DNA from: JABDJL01 sp963664065
GTDB lineage: Bacteria > Pseudomonadota > Gammaproteobacteria > Xanthomonadales > SZUA-36
Length of the DNA: 64,000 nt
Assembly: GCA_963664065.1 (NCBI GenBank)
Contig: OY760942.1
Coordinates: 310,001-374,000, forward strand
Direction of reading: 5' to 3'
Both the position numbers and the translations under genes were made by a program. A model generated the notes under the pieces. It saw only the letters and a list, made by a program, of their open reading frames with translations, ran no database searches and was not told where the DNA came from. Of this stretch, positions 25,851 through 35,120 are shown piece after piece (positions within the stretch are counted from its first letter, which is position 1; the number at the start of each line of letters is the position of its first letter).

Positions 25851-28052
25851 GTGGGAGCACAAAGAATGCGACAGCCAGAAGGTATTGTCATGCGCACAAT
25901 AAATGGATTTAGGATGAATCAATCGCTGACCGGAATATGGGGACAGAACATGGAAAGCAAAATTTTCGGTATTCGCGCCAGCTTGTGCTTGATGCTGGTT
26001 TTCACACCGCTTGCGTCGTGGGCTGAAACGGAAGTCACTTCTGCCAGTCACAGCGTGTCAGGCAATGGTGATATTACGATTACGTTGCGCACCAGCGGGG
26101 ATAAGCCCAGCGTGAGCGTTTTTTCAACGGAGAGCCCGGCAAGGATCGTTCTGGATCTGGCGGAAACCAACAGCTTGGTGGATTCATCACCTGTAGTCGT
26201 TGGCCAGGGTTCTGTAGAAAGTTATACGACACTGGCGGCCGGGGGGAGAACTCGGATCATGGTCGACCTGACCCAGCCCGCCAGTTATGACTACAGTGCG
26301 GCAGCCGGCCAGGTTGTTCTTTCTATTGCAGGCGGTGGTTACCGGGCTGCTTCGTCCAGTAGCGGTTTCAGAGTTGAGAACGTTGATTTCAGGCGCGGTG
26401 AAGACGGCCAAAGCCAGGTAATTGTCAGCTTGAATCGTAGCGGCGCGAACGTAGCGGTCAGTACGGGAAGTAATGGATTGACGGCAGATATATTTAACGC
26501 TGAACTGCCTGACCACCTCAACCAACGGCTCAATGTGGTTGATTTTGCCACACCGGTCCGGTTGATTGATGCCGGTCAGCGAGGCAATGGCGTTCATCTT
26601 GATATGACCATTGATGGTGCGTTCGACCATCAGTATTACCAGTCAGGAACCGACGTCATTATCGAAGTCATGGAGCGTGTCCAGACCGTTTCATCTGAAG
26701 CTGTCCGGGTGGAGTTGTATGCTGACAAAACATATTCCGGCAGCCGTGTTACGTTTAATTTTCAAGATATACCGGTACGTTCAGTATTGCAGCTAATCGC
26801 TGATGTTGCGGATTTGAATATTGTTGTTGCCGACAATGTTTCCGGCAACTTGACTCTTCGCCTGACCAACGTTCCATGGGACCAGGCACTGGATATCGTT
26901 CTTGATGCACGCAACCTTGATAAACGATCCAATGGAAATGTTATCTGGATTGCGCCAACTGCTGATATCGCCAATCGCGAACAGCAACTGTTGCAGGCCA
27001 TTAAGGACCGGCAGGAACTGGAGCCTCTTGTGACAAGGATGATCAGGGTCAGTTACGCCACGGCAGACAGTCTGCGTGTATTGATCGAAGAATCCTCCCA
27101 AACCTCCGGGGCAAATGAAGAACATGGCCTCCTGTCCGAACGAGGTTCTGTAACCATAGACGAGCGCACCAATACCCTGCTCGTCACGGATACAGCAGAC
27201 AAGATCGCCGCAATTGAACGCCTGGTTGCCGAACTGGATAACCCGGTACGGCAGGTGCAAATTGAATCACGCATCGTGGTTGCCAGTAGCGATTTCAGCC
27301 ACGAACTGGGGGTTCGATTCGGAGTGACGTCCTGGCACGAGGGCGGCACGAATGACCTGTATTTAGCCGGTGACGGTTTCGGTGCGGATTTGCTTAATCG
27401 TTCTACTGATCCACGGGAAGACGGCGCTTTTGATATTCCGGGAATTCCGCAGCGATACAATGTGAATTTACCAACAGCCAGCTCCAGTGCTGGCACTTTT
27501 GGCATTTCATTCATAAGCAGCAGTTACCTGCTGGATCTTGAATTGTCCGCACTCGAAGCAGAAGGTGAAGGTGAAGTTATTTCAACTCCACGTATCGTCA
27601 CAGCAAACCAGCACGAAGAATTCATTCAGCAGGGTGTGGAAATTCCCTATGAAGAGGCCTCTTCTTCGGGTGCTGCAGCCGTTTCATTCAAGGAAGCTGT
27701 GCTGGAATTGCGTACAACCCCATTGATTACTCCGGATAACAGGATTCAGCTGGAACTCGGAGTTAAACAGGATACGGTAGGTGAAATTTTCCAGACAGGA
27801 CGTGGTGGCTCAGTTCCTTCAATAGATACCCGGGAATTGCAAACCAGTGTTCTGGTTAACAACGGTGAAACTGTGGTCCTGGGTGGAATTTTCCAGGATG
27901 AGCGCAATCGCAAAGAAGACAAGATTCCCTACCTGAGCAGTATTCCCGGACTCGGTAGCCTTTTCAGGCGGCGTTCGAATGAGAACAAGAAGAGAGAACT
28001 GTTGATCTTCGTGACGCCAACGATTGTCGAAGAGCGCCCGGTGATAAACTGA
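25851..28052 (+). CDS. pilQ: Type IV pilus secretin PilQ
   Basis: The outer-membrane pore through which the pilus passes. Two AMIN domains lie in the first third (ARIVLDLAETNSLVDSSPVV, TRIMVDLTQPASYDY), then secretin N0/N1 domains (VTFNFQDIPVRSVLQLIADV, TLRLTNVPWDQALDIVL) and the C-terminal secretin barrel (EGEVISTPRIVTANQHEEF, IDTRELQTSVLVNNGETVVL, SIPGLGSLFRRR). The frame starts at GTG 25851, three bases after pilP with GAGGG upstream, but the Sec signal peptide begins at MESKIFGIRASL, so ATG 25950 may be the true start. Confidence 0.96.
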   Translation: MGAQRMRQPEGIVMRTINGFRMNQSLTGIWGQNMESKIFGIRASLCLMLVFTPLASWAETEVTSASHSVSGNGDITITLRTSGDKPSVSVFSTESPARIVLDLAETNSLVDSSPVVVGQGSVESYTTLAAGGRTRIMVDLTQPASYDYSAAAGQVVLSIAGGGYRAASSSSGFRVENVDFRRGEDGQSQVIVSLNRSGANVAVSTGSNGLTADIFNAELPDHLNQRLNVVDFATPVRLIDAGQRGNGVHLDMTIDGAFDHQYYQSGTDVIIEVMERVQTVSSEAVRVELYADKTYSGSRVTFNFQDIPVRSVLQLIADVADLNIVVADNVSGNLTLRLTNVPWDQALDIVLDARNLDKRSNGNVIWIAPTADIANREQQLLQAIKDRQELEPLVTRMIRVSYATADSLRVLIEESSQTSGANEEHGLLSERGSVTIDERTNTLLVTDTADKIAAIERLVAELDNPVRQVQIESRIVVASSDFSHELGVRFGVTSWHEGGTNDLYLAGDGFGADLLNRSTDPREDGAFDIPGIPQRYNVNLPTASSSAGTFGISFISSSYLLDLELSALEAEGEGEVISTPRIVTANQHEEFIQQGVEIPYEEASSSGAAAVSFKEAVLELRTTPLITPDNRIQLELGVKQDTVGEIFQTGRGGSVPSIDTRELQTSVLVNNGETVVLGGIFQDERNRKEDKIPYLSSIPGLGSLFRRRSNENKKRELLIFVTPTIVEERPVIN

Positions 28053-28073
28053 CACTGGAAGCGAAAAAACAGG

Positions 28074-28103
28074 AATACCCGGGTTCGCCCGGGTATTTTT
28101 TTG
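28074..28103 (+). terminator. Rho-independent terminator of the pil operon
   Basis: AATACCCGGG (28074-28083), a TTCG tetraloop and CCCGGGTATT (28088-28097) form a perfect ten-pair stem followed by a T tract. Confidence 0.95.
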
Positions 28104-28168
28104 TCTGCCCTAAGCCGGTATATTGTTGGTTCTAAACTTCAATCGAAGCCGTTCAGAATTAATCAGAG

Positions 28169-28969
28169 GTGGCTAAACTGTCCGATCTTTTTAAATTTCA
28201 GGCTTGTCGGCGTCCTTTGCTTGTCAGTGTTCCGCATGCGGGTATTCGCATGCCGGAATCAATTGCAGCACAGTTAAGTTCCGAGGCAAGCATACTTCCG
28301 GATACAGATTGGTTTGTAAATCGTCTTTATGACTGGGCACCTGACTTAGGCGCCGGTCTGATCACCGCCAACTATTCGCGATATGTCATAGATCTGAACC
28401 GGCCTCCGGATGATGCCGCCTTGTACCAAAGCGAAACGCCCGGGCTGGTTCCTGTACGGACATTCTCGGGCGCGCCCATCTATAAGCGGGCACCTCCGGA
28501 TGCTGTAGAAGTTCAGTCAAGGATCAGCGAGTATTGGCAGCCCTACCATGATGCAATCAGGAATGAACTGGAACGTATGTGCACACAATATGGTTATGCG
28601 ATCCTTTTTGATGCACATTCAATTCGCAGCCAGGTCCCCGCCCTGTTCAGAGGGATATTGCCAGACCTTAGTCTTGGGAGCTATGAGGGCCGGAGCGCGG
28701 GGCCGGGACTGATCAATGCTGCTCTGGGAGTACTCAATGGGCAGGATGATTTCAGTCATGTAAAAGATGGACGCTTCAAAGGTGGCTTTATCACCCGTCA
28801 CTTTGGCAGACCCGATCAGGGTATTCATGCACTTCAACTGGAAATGTCACAGACTGTCTATATGCGTGAAGACCCACCCCAATACGACAGTGAGGCTGCA
28901 CTGCATGTCCAGGAATTTCTGAAGCACCTGATTACAAGCCTTTTGGACTGGAGACCCGGCAGTGACTAA
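28169..28969 (+). CDS. hutG: N-formylglutamate deformylase
   Basis: A 266-residue zinc hydrolase that releases formate from N-formylglutamate, the last step of the five-step histidine degradation route. Family marks are PLLVSVPHAGIRMPE, ILPDTDWFVNRLYDWAPDLG, ANYSRYVIDLNRPPDD, YAILFDAHSIRSQVPALF and LQLEMSQTVYM. GTG 28169 is the likely start. It works directly after HutF, encoded 235 bases downstream; hutH, hutU and hutI are not in the window. Confidence 0.93.
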   Translation: MAKLSDLFKFQACRRPLLVSVPHAGIRMPESIAAQLSSEASILPDTDWFVNRLYDWAPDLGAGLITANYSRYVIDLNRPPDDAALYQSETPGLVPVRTFSGAPIYKRAPPDAVEVQSRISEYWQPYHDAIRNELERMCTQYGYAILFDAHSIRSQVPALFRGILPDLSLGSYEGRSAGPGLINAALGVLNGQDDFSHVKDGRFKGGFITRHFGRPDQGIHALQLEMSQTVYMREDPPQYDSEAALHVQEFLKHLITSLLDWRPGSD

Positions 28970-29203
28970 CCCGCATATTTCACCAAGGCGGACAATATAA
29001 TGACAGTGATCAATTTCATTCAAGGCATTACAGGGTGTTTGAGCGATTTCCCAATTTACCGTTTGTCCTATCCGGTTTTGCACAGCATCTGGCTTCACAT
29101 TTCGGCAAATCCTTCTCAATCCATGGCTACGGCCATGAATTTTCAAACGATTTACCAAACTGTTTCGCCAGCTACAGTGCAAACTCCGGATCCTTGATGA
29201 ATT

Positions 29204-30577
29204 ATGCGGGCTAAGCAGAGAATCTATTGCCGGCGGGCCTTGCTGCCGGAAGGTTGGCTGGACCATGTAGTGCTCGACATTGATCCCGGGGGACTGATCG
29301 AGCAGGCGTGCTCCGGCAAACCTGAAGCATCCGACATTCAACTGGGCGGTGCTGTAATTCCGGGCATGCCAAACCTGCACAGCCACGGTTTCCAGAGAAT
29401 GATGAGCGGGTTGACCGGGACTGGCTGGCATTCCGGCGACAATTTCTGGGGGTGGCGTGACGCCATGTATCATTTCGCAAACAGGATCACGGCGAGGCAA
29501 ATCGAGGATTGCATGGCCTGGGTTTATTCGGAAATGCTGGCGGCCGGTTTTACGTCCTGCGCGGAATTTCATTACCTGCACCACCAGCCGGACGGCAGCC
29601 CTTACGCGCATCTTGCTGAGACAAGCCTTCGCGTACTGGCTGCTGCAGATACGGGTGGAATCGCTGTCACTTTGCTACCGGTTTTCTACAGTGTTTCGGG
29701 TTTTGGCCAGGAATCTGCCGGCATCGGGCAAAGAAGGTTTAAAAACAGCCTGGACGATTATCTGCAACTGCTTCAATTTTGTAGGCGCGCAATGGATGGG
29801 CAAAATATGCATCGTCTGGGAATTGCGCCACATTCTTTGCGCGCTGTGCCTGCGGATGAACTGCGAAATTTGGTGGAGTCAGTTGAAGATAAGGAGATGC
29901 CGGTACATATTCACATCGCCGAACAAACGGCCGAGGTGGATGCCTGTAAAGAATACCTGGGTGCAAGACCTGTACAGTGGCTGCTAAACAATGTGCAGGT
30001 TGATGAGCGCTGGTGCCTGGTACATGCAACACATATGGAAGATTCAGAGCGCCTGAACGCAGCGGCTGCAGGCCCTGTCGCTGGCCTTTGCCCCACTACG
30101 GAAGCCGACCTCGGCGACGGGTTTTTTGATACCGCCAAGTGGTTGCAGGCAGGTGGCTGTTTCGGCATCGGTTCCGACAGTAATTTGCGTATTTCGGTAT
30201 CTGAGGAATTGCGCTTGCTCGAATTTTCAGAACGACTCAGGCAAAGGCGGCGTAATGTCCTGTGTGAAGAATTCAAAAGCTGCGGGCGCTTCTTGTACGA
30301 GCATGCCGCCGCTTCAGGAGCGAAGGCACTGGGTCAGAATTGCGGCGTAATCAAGGCGGGCTGCCGCGCAGACCTGGTAGAACTGGATGTATCACACCCT
30401 CTGCTTGAAGGGCGGCATGGAGACACGATTCTCGATTCACTGGTTTTCGCCGGCGGCAAAGAAATGGTTCGTTCAGTTTACGTCGCAGGAAAACAGGTGG
30501 TAAGCGAAGGGCATCATGTAAATGAGTCTGCCCTGAGTGAAAAGTTTTCCAACACCATGAAGGCATTGTTGAATTGA
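29204..30577 (+). CDS. hutF: Formimidoylglutamate deiminase
   Basis: A 457-residue amidohydrolase that converts N-formimino-L-glutamate to N-formylglutamate and ammonia, feeding HutG. Metal-binding motifs are MPNLHSHGFQRMMSG, MPVHIHIAEQTAEVDAC, CLVHATHMEDSE and GCFGIGSDSNLRISVSEELR. The ATG at 29204 follows a 234-base stretch after hutG in which I see no credible gene. Its stop overlaps the next start (TGATG). Confidence 0.95.
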   Translation: MRAKQRIYCRRALLPEGWLDHVVLDIDPGGLIEQACSGKPEASDIQLGGAVIPGMPNLHSHGFQRMMSGLTGTGWHSGDNFWGWRDAMYHFANRITARQIEDCMAWVYSEMLAAGFTSCAEFHYLHHQPDGSPYAHLAETSLRVLAAADTGGIAVTLLPVFYSVSGFGQESAGIGQRRFKNSLDDYLQLLQFCRRAMDGQNMHRLGIAPHSLRAVPADELRNLVESVEDKEMPVHIHIAEQTAEVDACKEYLGARPVQWLLNNVQVDERWCLVHATHMEDSERLNAAAAGPVAGLCPTTEADLGDGFFDTAKWLQAGGCFGIGSDSNLRISVSEELRLLEFSERLRQRRRNVLCEEFKSCGRFLYEHAAASGAKALGQNCGVIKAGCRADLVELDVSHPLLEGRHGDTILDSLVFAGGKEMVRSVYVAGKQVVSEGHHVNESALSEKFSNTMKALLN

Positions 30578-31179
30578 TGATCACACTGCCCTTTTCTGCC
30601 GCGAGCGATCGCAACAGGCATCCCATTCTGGACCAGCTAAAGCGCTTATTGTCTCCTGAGGCGATAGTGCTGGAGATAGGATCGGGATGGGGTCAACATG
30701 CGGTTTTTTTCTCTGAGGCGATGCCGCGTGTAAAGTGGCAACCCAGTGATAAGCATGATGCCCTGGCGGAACTGAGTCTCCGCTTGGCGGCGGAAGGGAA
30801 TGCATCGATCAGGCCGCCATTGAGCCTGAATGTACTGGAGGATTCTTTTCCTCACGCCAGCTTCGATGCTGTTTATTCTGCCAATACTGCCCACATCATG
30901 TCGTGGGAGGCCGTCGTCGCAATGTTTGCCGGAGTTGGGAAATGTCTGAAGCAAGGCGGGATATTTTGTCTTTATGGCCCTTTCAATATTGATGGTGTTT
31001 TTACTGCGCCCAGTAATCAATCATTCGACCAAAGCCTGAAGTCCAGCAACCCCGAGATGGGTATCCGAGATATTGCAGCACTTGAAAGCCTGGCTTGCAG
31101 CCATCAATTGGAACTGCAAGAACGTATTTCAATGCCGGCAAATAATTTACTGCTGGTATTTGAAAAATGCCCGGATTAA
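30577..31179 (+). CDS. DUF938-family SAM-dependent methyltransferase
   Basis: A 200-residue class I methyltransferase-like protein of unknown substrate. The SAM-binding loop is IVLEIGSGWGQHAVFFSEAM; the family-typical SDKHDALAELSLRLAAEGN and YSANTAHIMSWEAVVAMFAG follow, then FCLYGPFNIDGVFTAPSNQS. ATG 30577 overlaps the hutF stop, so it is co-translated with hutF; whether it serves the same pathway is unknown. Confidence 0.9.
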   Translation: MITLPFSAASDRNRHPILDQLKRLLSPEAIVLEIGSGWGQHAVFFSEAMPRVKWQPSDKHDALAELSLRLAAEGNASIRPPLSLNVLEDSFPHASFDAVYSANTAHIMSWEAVVAMFAGVGKCLKQGGIFCLYGPFNIDGVFTAPSNQSFDQSLKSSNPEMGIRDIAALESLACSHQLELQERISMPANNLLLVFEKCPD

Positions 31180-31204
31180 CCGTAGAAAATCGAGCACAGG
31201 CACC

Positions 31205-31669
31205 ATGAACACAAACCTGCAGGTAAATTATCGGTTACTGGCTGCACAAGCCGAAACATTAATGTCCGGTCAAAGCAACCGTATCGCCAACGCCGCCAAC
31301 CTGGGGGCGCTGTTGTACCAGGAACTTCCGGATGTGAACTGGGCGGGGGTTTATTTCCTTGCCGGCGATGTGCTGTTACTGGGTCCATTCCAGGGCAGAC
31401 CGGCCTGCGTGGAAATTCCGCTGGGGCAGGGCGTTTGCGGTACCGCAGCGCTTACGGGCGAGGTGCAACGGGTAGCCAATGTGCATGACTTTGAAAGCCA
31501 TATTGCCTGTGATGCAGCATCTGAATCAGAGTTGGTCATTCCGTTGATCAGAGACGGTGAAATGATCGGCGTACTTGATATTGACAGCCCGCACCCCGAC
31601 CGGTTTAGCGAAGCAGACGAGGCTGGAATTCTCAGAATCTCGGAAATTTTTCTGGATTCAATTTCCTGA
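31205..31669 (+). CDS. msrC: Free methionine-(R)-sulfoxide reductase (GAF-domain fRMsr)
   Basis: A 154-residue GAF-fold enzyme that repairs free methionine-R-sulfoxide using thioredoxin. The three cysteines used in catalysis and resolution are present in GRPACVEIPLGQGVCGTAA and SHIACDAASESELVIP. The end VLDIDSPHPDRFSEADEAG is also family-typical. ATG 31205 is chosen; the frame is open upstream without family likeness. Its last 12 bases overlap the convergent sixA. Confidence 0.92.
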   Translation: MNTNLQVNYRLLAAQAETLMSGQSNRIANAANLGALLYQELPDVNWAGVYFLAGDVLLLGPFQGRPACVEIPLGQGVCGTAALTGEVQRVANVHDFESHIACDAASESELVIPLIRDGEMIGVLDIDSPHPDRFSEADEAGILRISEIFLDSIS

Positions 31670-32167
31670 CAGATTCTTGCGCGTTATCCAGTGGCGTAAA
31701 ACACCCTGTCCGCAATCTTGCTTATAGCTGTTTGGAAATTCTATGACTGCCAATGTACCGGTAGCCATTTTGGTGATGCCTGTTGCGTCGGAATCCCGTA
31801 ATACTCCCAGGGCCAGGTATTCGAAACCGGGGTTATGACCAACCATCAATATTGAATCAGCGGAGTCGAAGGGACTTTCTGCAACAGAATAAAGCATCCC
31901 GGTCGAGGCTTCGTAAATCTCATCAAGGTAGTGGGTGCTCAGCTCCAAACCACGCCAGTTTGCAAAAAAAGGCCTTAGGGTTTCCCGGGTTCTTTTCGAA
32001 GATGAACACAAGGTGGCGCCGGGAACAAGCAGGTTTTTCAGCGCCCATAACGACAGGTGCGCCATGTGTTTGTGACCGCGCTCGCTAAGGCTGCCCTCGA
32101 AATCGTCGTCCCCAGGTGACCAGGGCTCGGCCTTGGCATGACGTAGAAGGGATAAGGTCTGAATCAT
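31658..32167 (-). CDS. sixA: SixA-type phosphohistidine phosphatase
   Basis: A 169-residue histidine phosphatase. The catalytic motif is LSLLRHAKAEPWSPGDDDFE, where the RHAKA form is typical of SixA, and the second histidine lies in ILMVGHNPGFEYLA. In E. coli SixA removes phosphate from a histidine of the nitrogen-PTS protein NPr. No PTS gene is in the window, so its target here is not evident. Confidence 0.9.
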   Translation of the reverse strand: MIQTLSLLRHAKAEPWSPGDDDFEGSLSERGHKHMAHLSLWALKNLLVPGATLCSSSKRTRETLRPFFANWRGLELSTHYLDEIYEASTGMLYSVAESPFDSADSILMVGHNPGFEYLALGVLRDSDATGITKMATGTLAVIEFPNSYKQDCGQGVLRHWITRKNLSGN

Positions 32168-32239
32168 GTTGTCTTTTTTATCAGTTTACCCTGTTTCGGC
32201 TCAGAAATTACCGCGCAGTTCTGGCAAGCTTTTGCCATA

Positions 32240-33544
32240 ATGCCCGCAATGAATTCCTTTATGCAACGAATGATACGGGTCGCAGGCCTGCTCCTGTTAT
32301 TTGGTTCGGAAACCACCTGGGGGCAACAGGCCGACACGGCGGAAGTATATGCCAACTGGCGGGACAGGATCGCACAAATCCAGGTGATCGACCGGCAGGC
32401 AGATACCAAGGCTGGATTAGGCTCGGGATTTTTCACCGGTCAGGCTGGCTGGGTCGTGACCAATTATCACGTGATTGCTGAACTGGTCAATGAACCGGGC
32501 CGCTACCGGGCACGATATCTGTCGGATAGCGACATTAAAGGCGATCTTGAGTTACTGGCAGTGGATGCCGTGCATGATCTTGCACTGTTAAGGACCGATG
32601 GTTTGGAACAGCGACCCCTTGAATTGGCTGCCGACAGCCCGCCCAAGGGTACGCGTTTATGGTCACTGGGCTATCCATATGATATTGGCCTGACGATCGT
32701 GGAAGGCACCTACAACGGACAGCTGCAAAAGTCGCTTTATGACAAGCTGCATTTTACCGGCTCCATTAATCCGGGCATGAGCGGCGGTCCGACTTTGAAC
32801 AGTAAAGGTGAGGTGGTCGGTGTCAACGTTTCTACAGCCGGCAACCAGGTCAGTTTTCTTGTGCCGGTTCAGCATGTCGCGGCTTTACTGGAACGCGCCG
32901 AAAACAAGGCCGCAAATGAAGAGCAGCTGAACCGTGAGGTCGCGCATCAATTGCTGGAAAACCAACAATACATTCTGGATCGCCTGTTTGCCGAAGAAGT
33001 GCCACTGACGCGATTGAACGAATTCTCAGTTCCCGCCGGCCTTGCGCCTTTCATCAACTGCTGGGGCAATAGCCAGGAAGAACAGGAAAACGACCTCGCT
33101 TTGGTTTATTACCGTTGCCAGACCAACGATGACATTTTCCTTTCCGGAGCACTGACTACGGGCATAATTCAGTATCAGCATGACCTGGTGAGTACAAAAG
33201 GGCTGGGTGCCCTGCGTTTTTTCCGGCAATTGGAAAAGCGCAGTATCTATCCACAGCTGAGGCTGAACGGCGATGAGCGCAGTGTGAGTAATTATGAATG
33301 TCAGGATGGGTTTGTTGACCAGGACAAGCTTCCCTTAAAAGTCACGTACTGTGTTCGTGCCTACAAAAAGTTGACTGGCCTGTATGACGGGTTTCTGAAC
33401 ATTACTTCTCTGACCGGGAATCGCGAAGCCCTGCAAAGCTCCATGGTGCTTGCCGGTTTCAGTTGGGAAAACCTGAACCTGTTCGCCAAATATTTCCTGA
33501 AAGCCTACTCCTGGGATCCGACCGGGGAAAATCGTGATGAGTGA
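32240..33544 (+). CDS. Exported trypsin-like serine protease
   Basis: A 434-residue protein with a signal peptide (residues about 8-29, ending TWGQQA). The S1C-type catalytic triad is visible: H77 in WVVTNYHVIAEL, D113 in DAVHDLALLR and S181 in INPGMSGGPTLNSKGEVVGV. No PDZ domain is seen, unlike DegP. The C-terminal 220 residues (from about 215) match nothing I know; they contain four or five cysteines, which may form disulfides in the periplasm. The stop overlaps the next gene, an FHA membrane protein, so the two are likely translated together and may act together. Confidence 0.85.
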   Translation: MPAMNSFMQRMIRVAGLLLLFGSETTWGQQADTAEVYANWRDRIAQIQVIDRQADTKAGLGSGFFTGQAGWVVTNYHVIAELVNEPGRYRARYLSDSDIKGDLELLAVDAVHDLALLRTDGLEQRPLELAADSPPKGTRLWSLGYPYDIGLTIVEGTYNGQLQKSLYDKLHFTGSINPGMSGGPTLNSKGEVVGVNVSTAGNQVSFLVPVQHVAALLERAENKAANEEQLNREVAHQLLENQQYILDRLFAEEVPLTRLNEFSVPAGLAPFINCWGNSQEEQENDLALVYYRCQTNDDIFLSGALTTGIIQYQHDLVSTKGLGALRFFRQLEKRSIYPQLRLNGDERSVSNYECQDGFVDQDKLPLKVTYCVRAYKKLTGLYDGFLNITSLTGNREALQSSMVLAGFSWENLNLFAKYFLKAYSWDPTGENRDE

Positions 33545-34529
33545 GGCCACAGTCGGCAGCAAGACAGATAGCCGGTCAGGCGTGGTAGAAATCCTGAATC
33601 GATCGGGACAGGTTTTACAACGGTTTATGTATGGCGGTGGAAGGATCAGCATAGGCCGCGCTTACGACAATGACATCATTATTGGTGATGCATATGTCTG
33701 TCCTCACCACCTCAGGATTAGCAGTGAAGGGGGAAAGATTGTTCTTGAAGATCTGGACAGTGTTAACGGGACATGGCACAGGAAAGGCAGGGATCGGCTG
33801 CAAAAGACAGAACTGCCGGAAGATGAGTTGTTACAGTTCGGACACAGCCAGCTGCGATTTAGATCGCTGGGGACCTCGGTCGACCCCACCCGCAAGGACA
33901 CTGCAAGACGTGGACTGTTCGATATGCTGGGCAGGACATGGATGTTACCGCTGGCCGTGGGTTCATGCGTGTTGACCCTGGCGCTGGGCAATATCCTGGA
34001 CAACCCCAGGGAACTCAGCCCGGGAGCATTGGCGACGCAAATAGATTACCCTTTGCTGGGTGTCATGTTATGGGCCGGTTTCTGGTCATTGATTAACCGC
34101 CTTATCGCGCATCGGGCCAATTTCAAAATTCACCTGTCCATTGCGTCTCTTGCAGTTGTGGCTCTTTTTATCAATGGACAGGGTATTCCCCTGATCGGCT
34201 TCGCCTTTGGGTGGAGTGAGTCGGTGGCCTGGATTAAGACGCTTGGACAGATCCTGGTGACGGGTACAGCGCTGATCATTCACATGAAGTTTGTCGCGCA
34301 CGGCAGGACCTGGGTTCAGGCACTCGGTGCGGGTGTATTTGCGCTTATCATGATGGGAATTCCCCAATACGAGCAACTGTCTCAAAGAAGTGAATTCAGC
34401 AGCCTGCCCAAGCTCACCCCCTTGTTAAAGCCACCGGCTGTCAGGCTGGTAAATGGTGTCAGCGTGGAAGATTTCTTTAGCCGGGCGGATACCCTTCGTC
34501 AGAAACTCGAAAAAGATGCGCAGGAATAA
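33537..34529 (+). CDS. FHA-domain multi-pass membrane protein
   Basis: A 330-residue protein. Residues about 16-112 are an FHA phosphothreonine-binding domain (GGRISIGRAYDNDIIIG, VLEDLDSVNGTW). In the usual SxxH motif the serine is replaced by cysteine (VCPHHLRI), while the histidine is kept. Four to five hydrophobic segments follow (about 140-285), and a soluble tail of about 40 residues ends the protein. ATG 33537 lies inside the end of the protease gene; GTG 33534 is an alternative. A signal-transducing membrane adapter is possible; no Ser/Thr kinase is nearby. Confidence 0.82.
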   Translation: MSEATVGSKTDSRSGVVEILNRSGQVLQRFMYGGGRISIGRAYDNDIIIGDAYVCPHHLRISSEGGKIVLEDLDSVNGTWHRKGRDRLQKTELPEDELLQFGHSQLRFRSLGTSVDPTRKDTARRGLFDMLGRTWMLPLAVGSCVLTLALGNILDNPRELSPGALATQIDYPLLGVMLWAGFWSLINRLIAHRANFKIHLSIASLAVVALFINGQGIPLIGFAFGWSESVAWIKTLGQILVTGTALIIHMKFVAHGRTWVQALGAGVFALIMMGIPQYEQLSQRSEFSSLPKLTPLLKPPAVRLVNGVSVEDFFSRADTLRQKLEKDAQE

Positions 34530-34541
34530 AATTGTCCAGGT

Positions 34542-35120
34542 TTACGGAGCCTGGCATTCCTTGTAGCGAAAACAGCTGGTCTCGTGGTCATTGACCAGTC
34601 CGGCGGCTTGCATGAAGGCATAACAGGTTGTGGGGCCAACGAACCTGAAACCTAGTTTCTTTAGGTTTTTACTGAGTTGTTCCGATTCGGTAGTGGAGGC
34701 CGGTATTTCAGAAAGTGATTTCCACCGGTTGATCTTTGGACTTCCATCAACTGTTTCCCATACCAGCTTTTCCAGGCTGAGGCCCTGTCCCCAAAGTGCC
34801 AGGATCCGGCGCGCATTATTGATGGTGGCTTCAATTTTTCGGCGATGCCTGACGATACCTGCATCCTGAACCAGGATTTCAACGGTACGATTATCGAATC
34901 CTGCCACTCTTTGCGGATCGAAACCGGCAAATGCTTTCCTGTAGCCGTCTCTTTTTCGCAGTATGGTTAGCCAACTGAGTCCGGCTTGAGCACCTTCAAG
35001 AGTGATCATTTCGAACAGGTGGTTCTCATCATGTACCGGCATGCCCCACTCTTCATCGTGGTATTGCAAATTGAGCACCTCGGAACCTGCCCAGGCGCAA
35101 CGGTGTCCTGTTTCAGTCAT
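34542..35120 (-). CDS. tag: DNA-3-methyladenine glycosylase I
   Basis: A base-excision repair enzyme that removes 3-methyladenine. The 192-residue product has the family features RCAWAG at the start, YHDEEWGMPVHDENHLFEMI, LEGAQAGLSWLTILRKRDGY, ILVQDAGIVRHRRKIEATIN, GFRFVGPTTCYAFMQAAGLV and NDHETSCFRY; the early Cys/His and final His/Cys form the zinc site. It overlaps the dehydratase stop by eight bases and converges on the FHA gene. Confidence 0.96.
   Translation of the reverse strand: MTETGHRCAWAGSEVLNLQYHDEEWGMPVHDENHLFEMITLEGAQAGLSWLTILRKRDGYRKAFAGFDPQRVAGFDNRTVEILVQDAGIVRHRRKIEATINNARRILALWGQGLSLEKLVWETVDGSPKINRWKSLSEIPASTTESEQLSKNLKKLGFRFVGPTTCYAFMQAAGLVNDHETSCFRYKECQAP

Noticed and set aside
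29000..29197. Short plus-strand frame in the hutG-hutF gap
   Set aside because: Weak start context, no domain and no neighbour overlap; more likely intergenic DNA.
28847..29611. Minus-strand open frame of 254 codons across hutG and hutF
   Set aside because: Shadow of two well-supported plus-strand genes; composition is not protein-like.
34545..34565. CCAGG/CCTGG repeat between the FHA and tag genes considered as a bidirectional terminator
   Set aside because: Five-pair stem, imperfect, and no T or A tract beside it.
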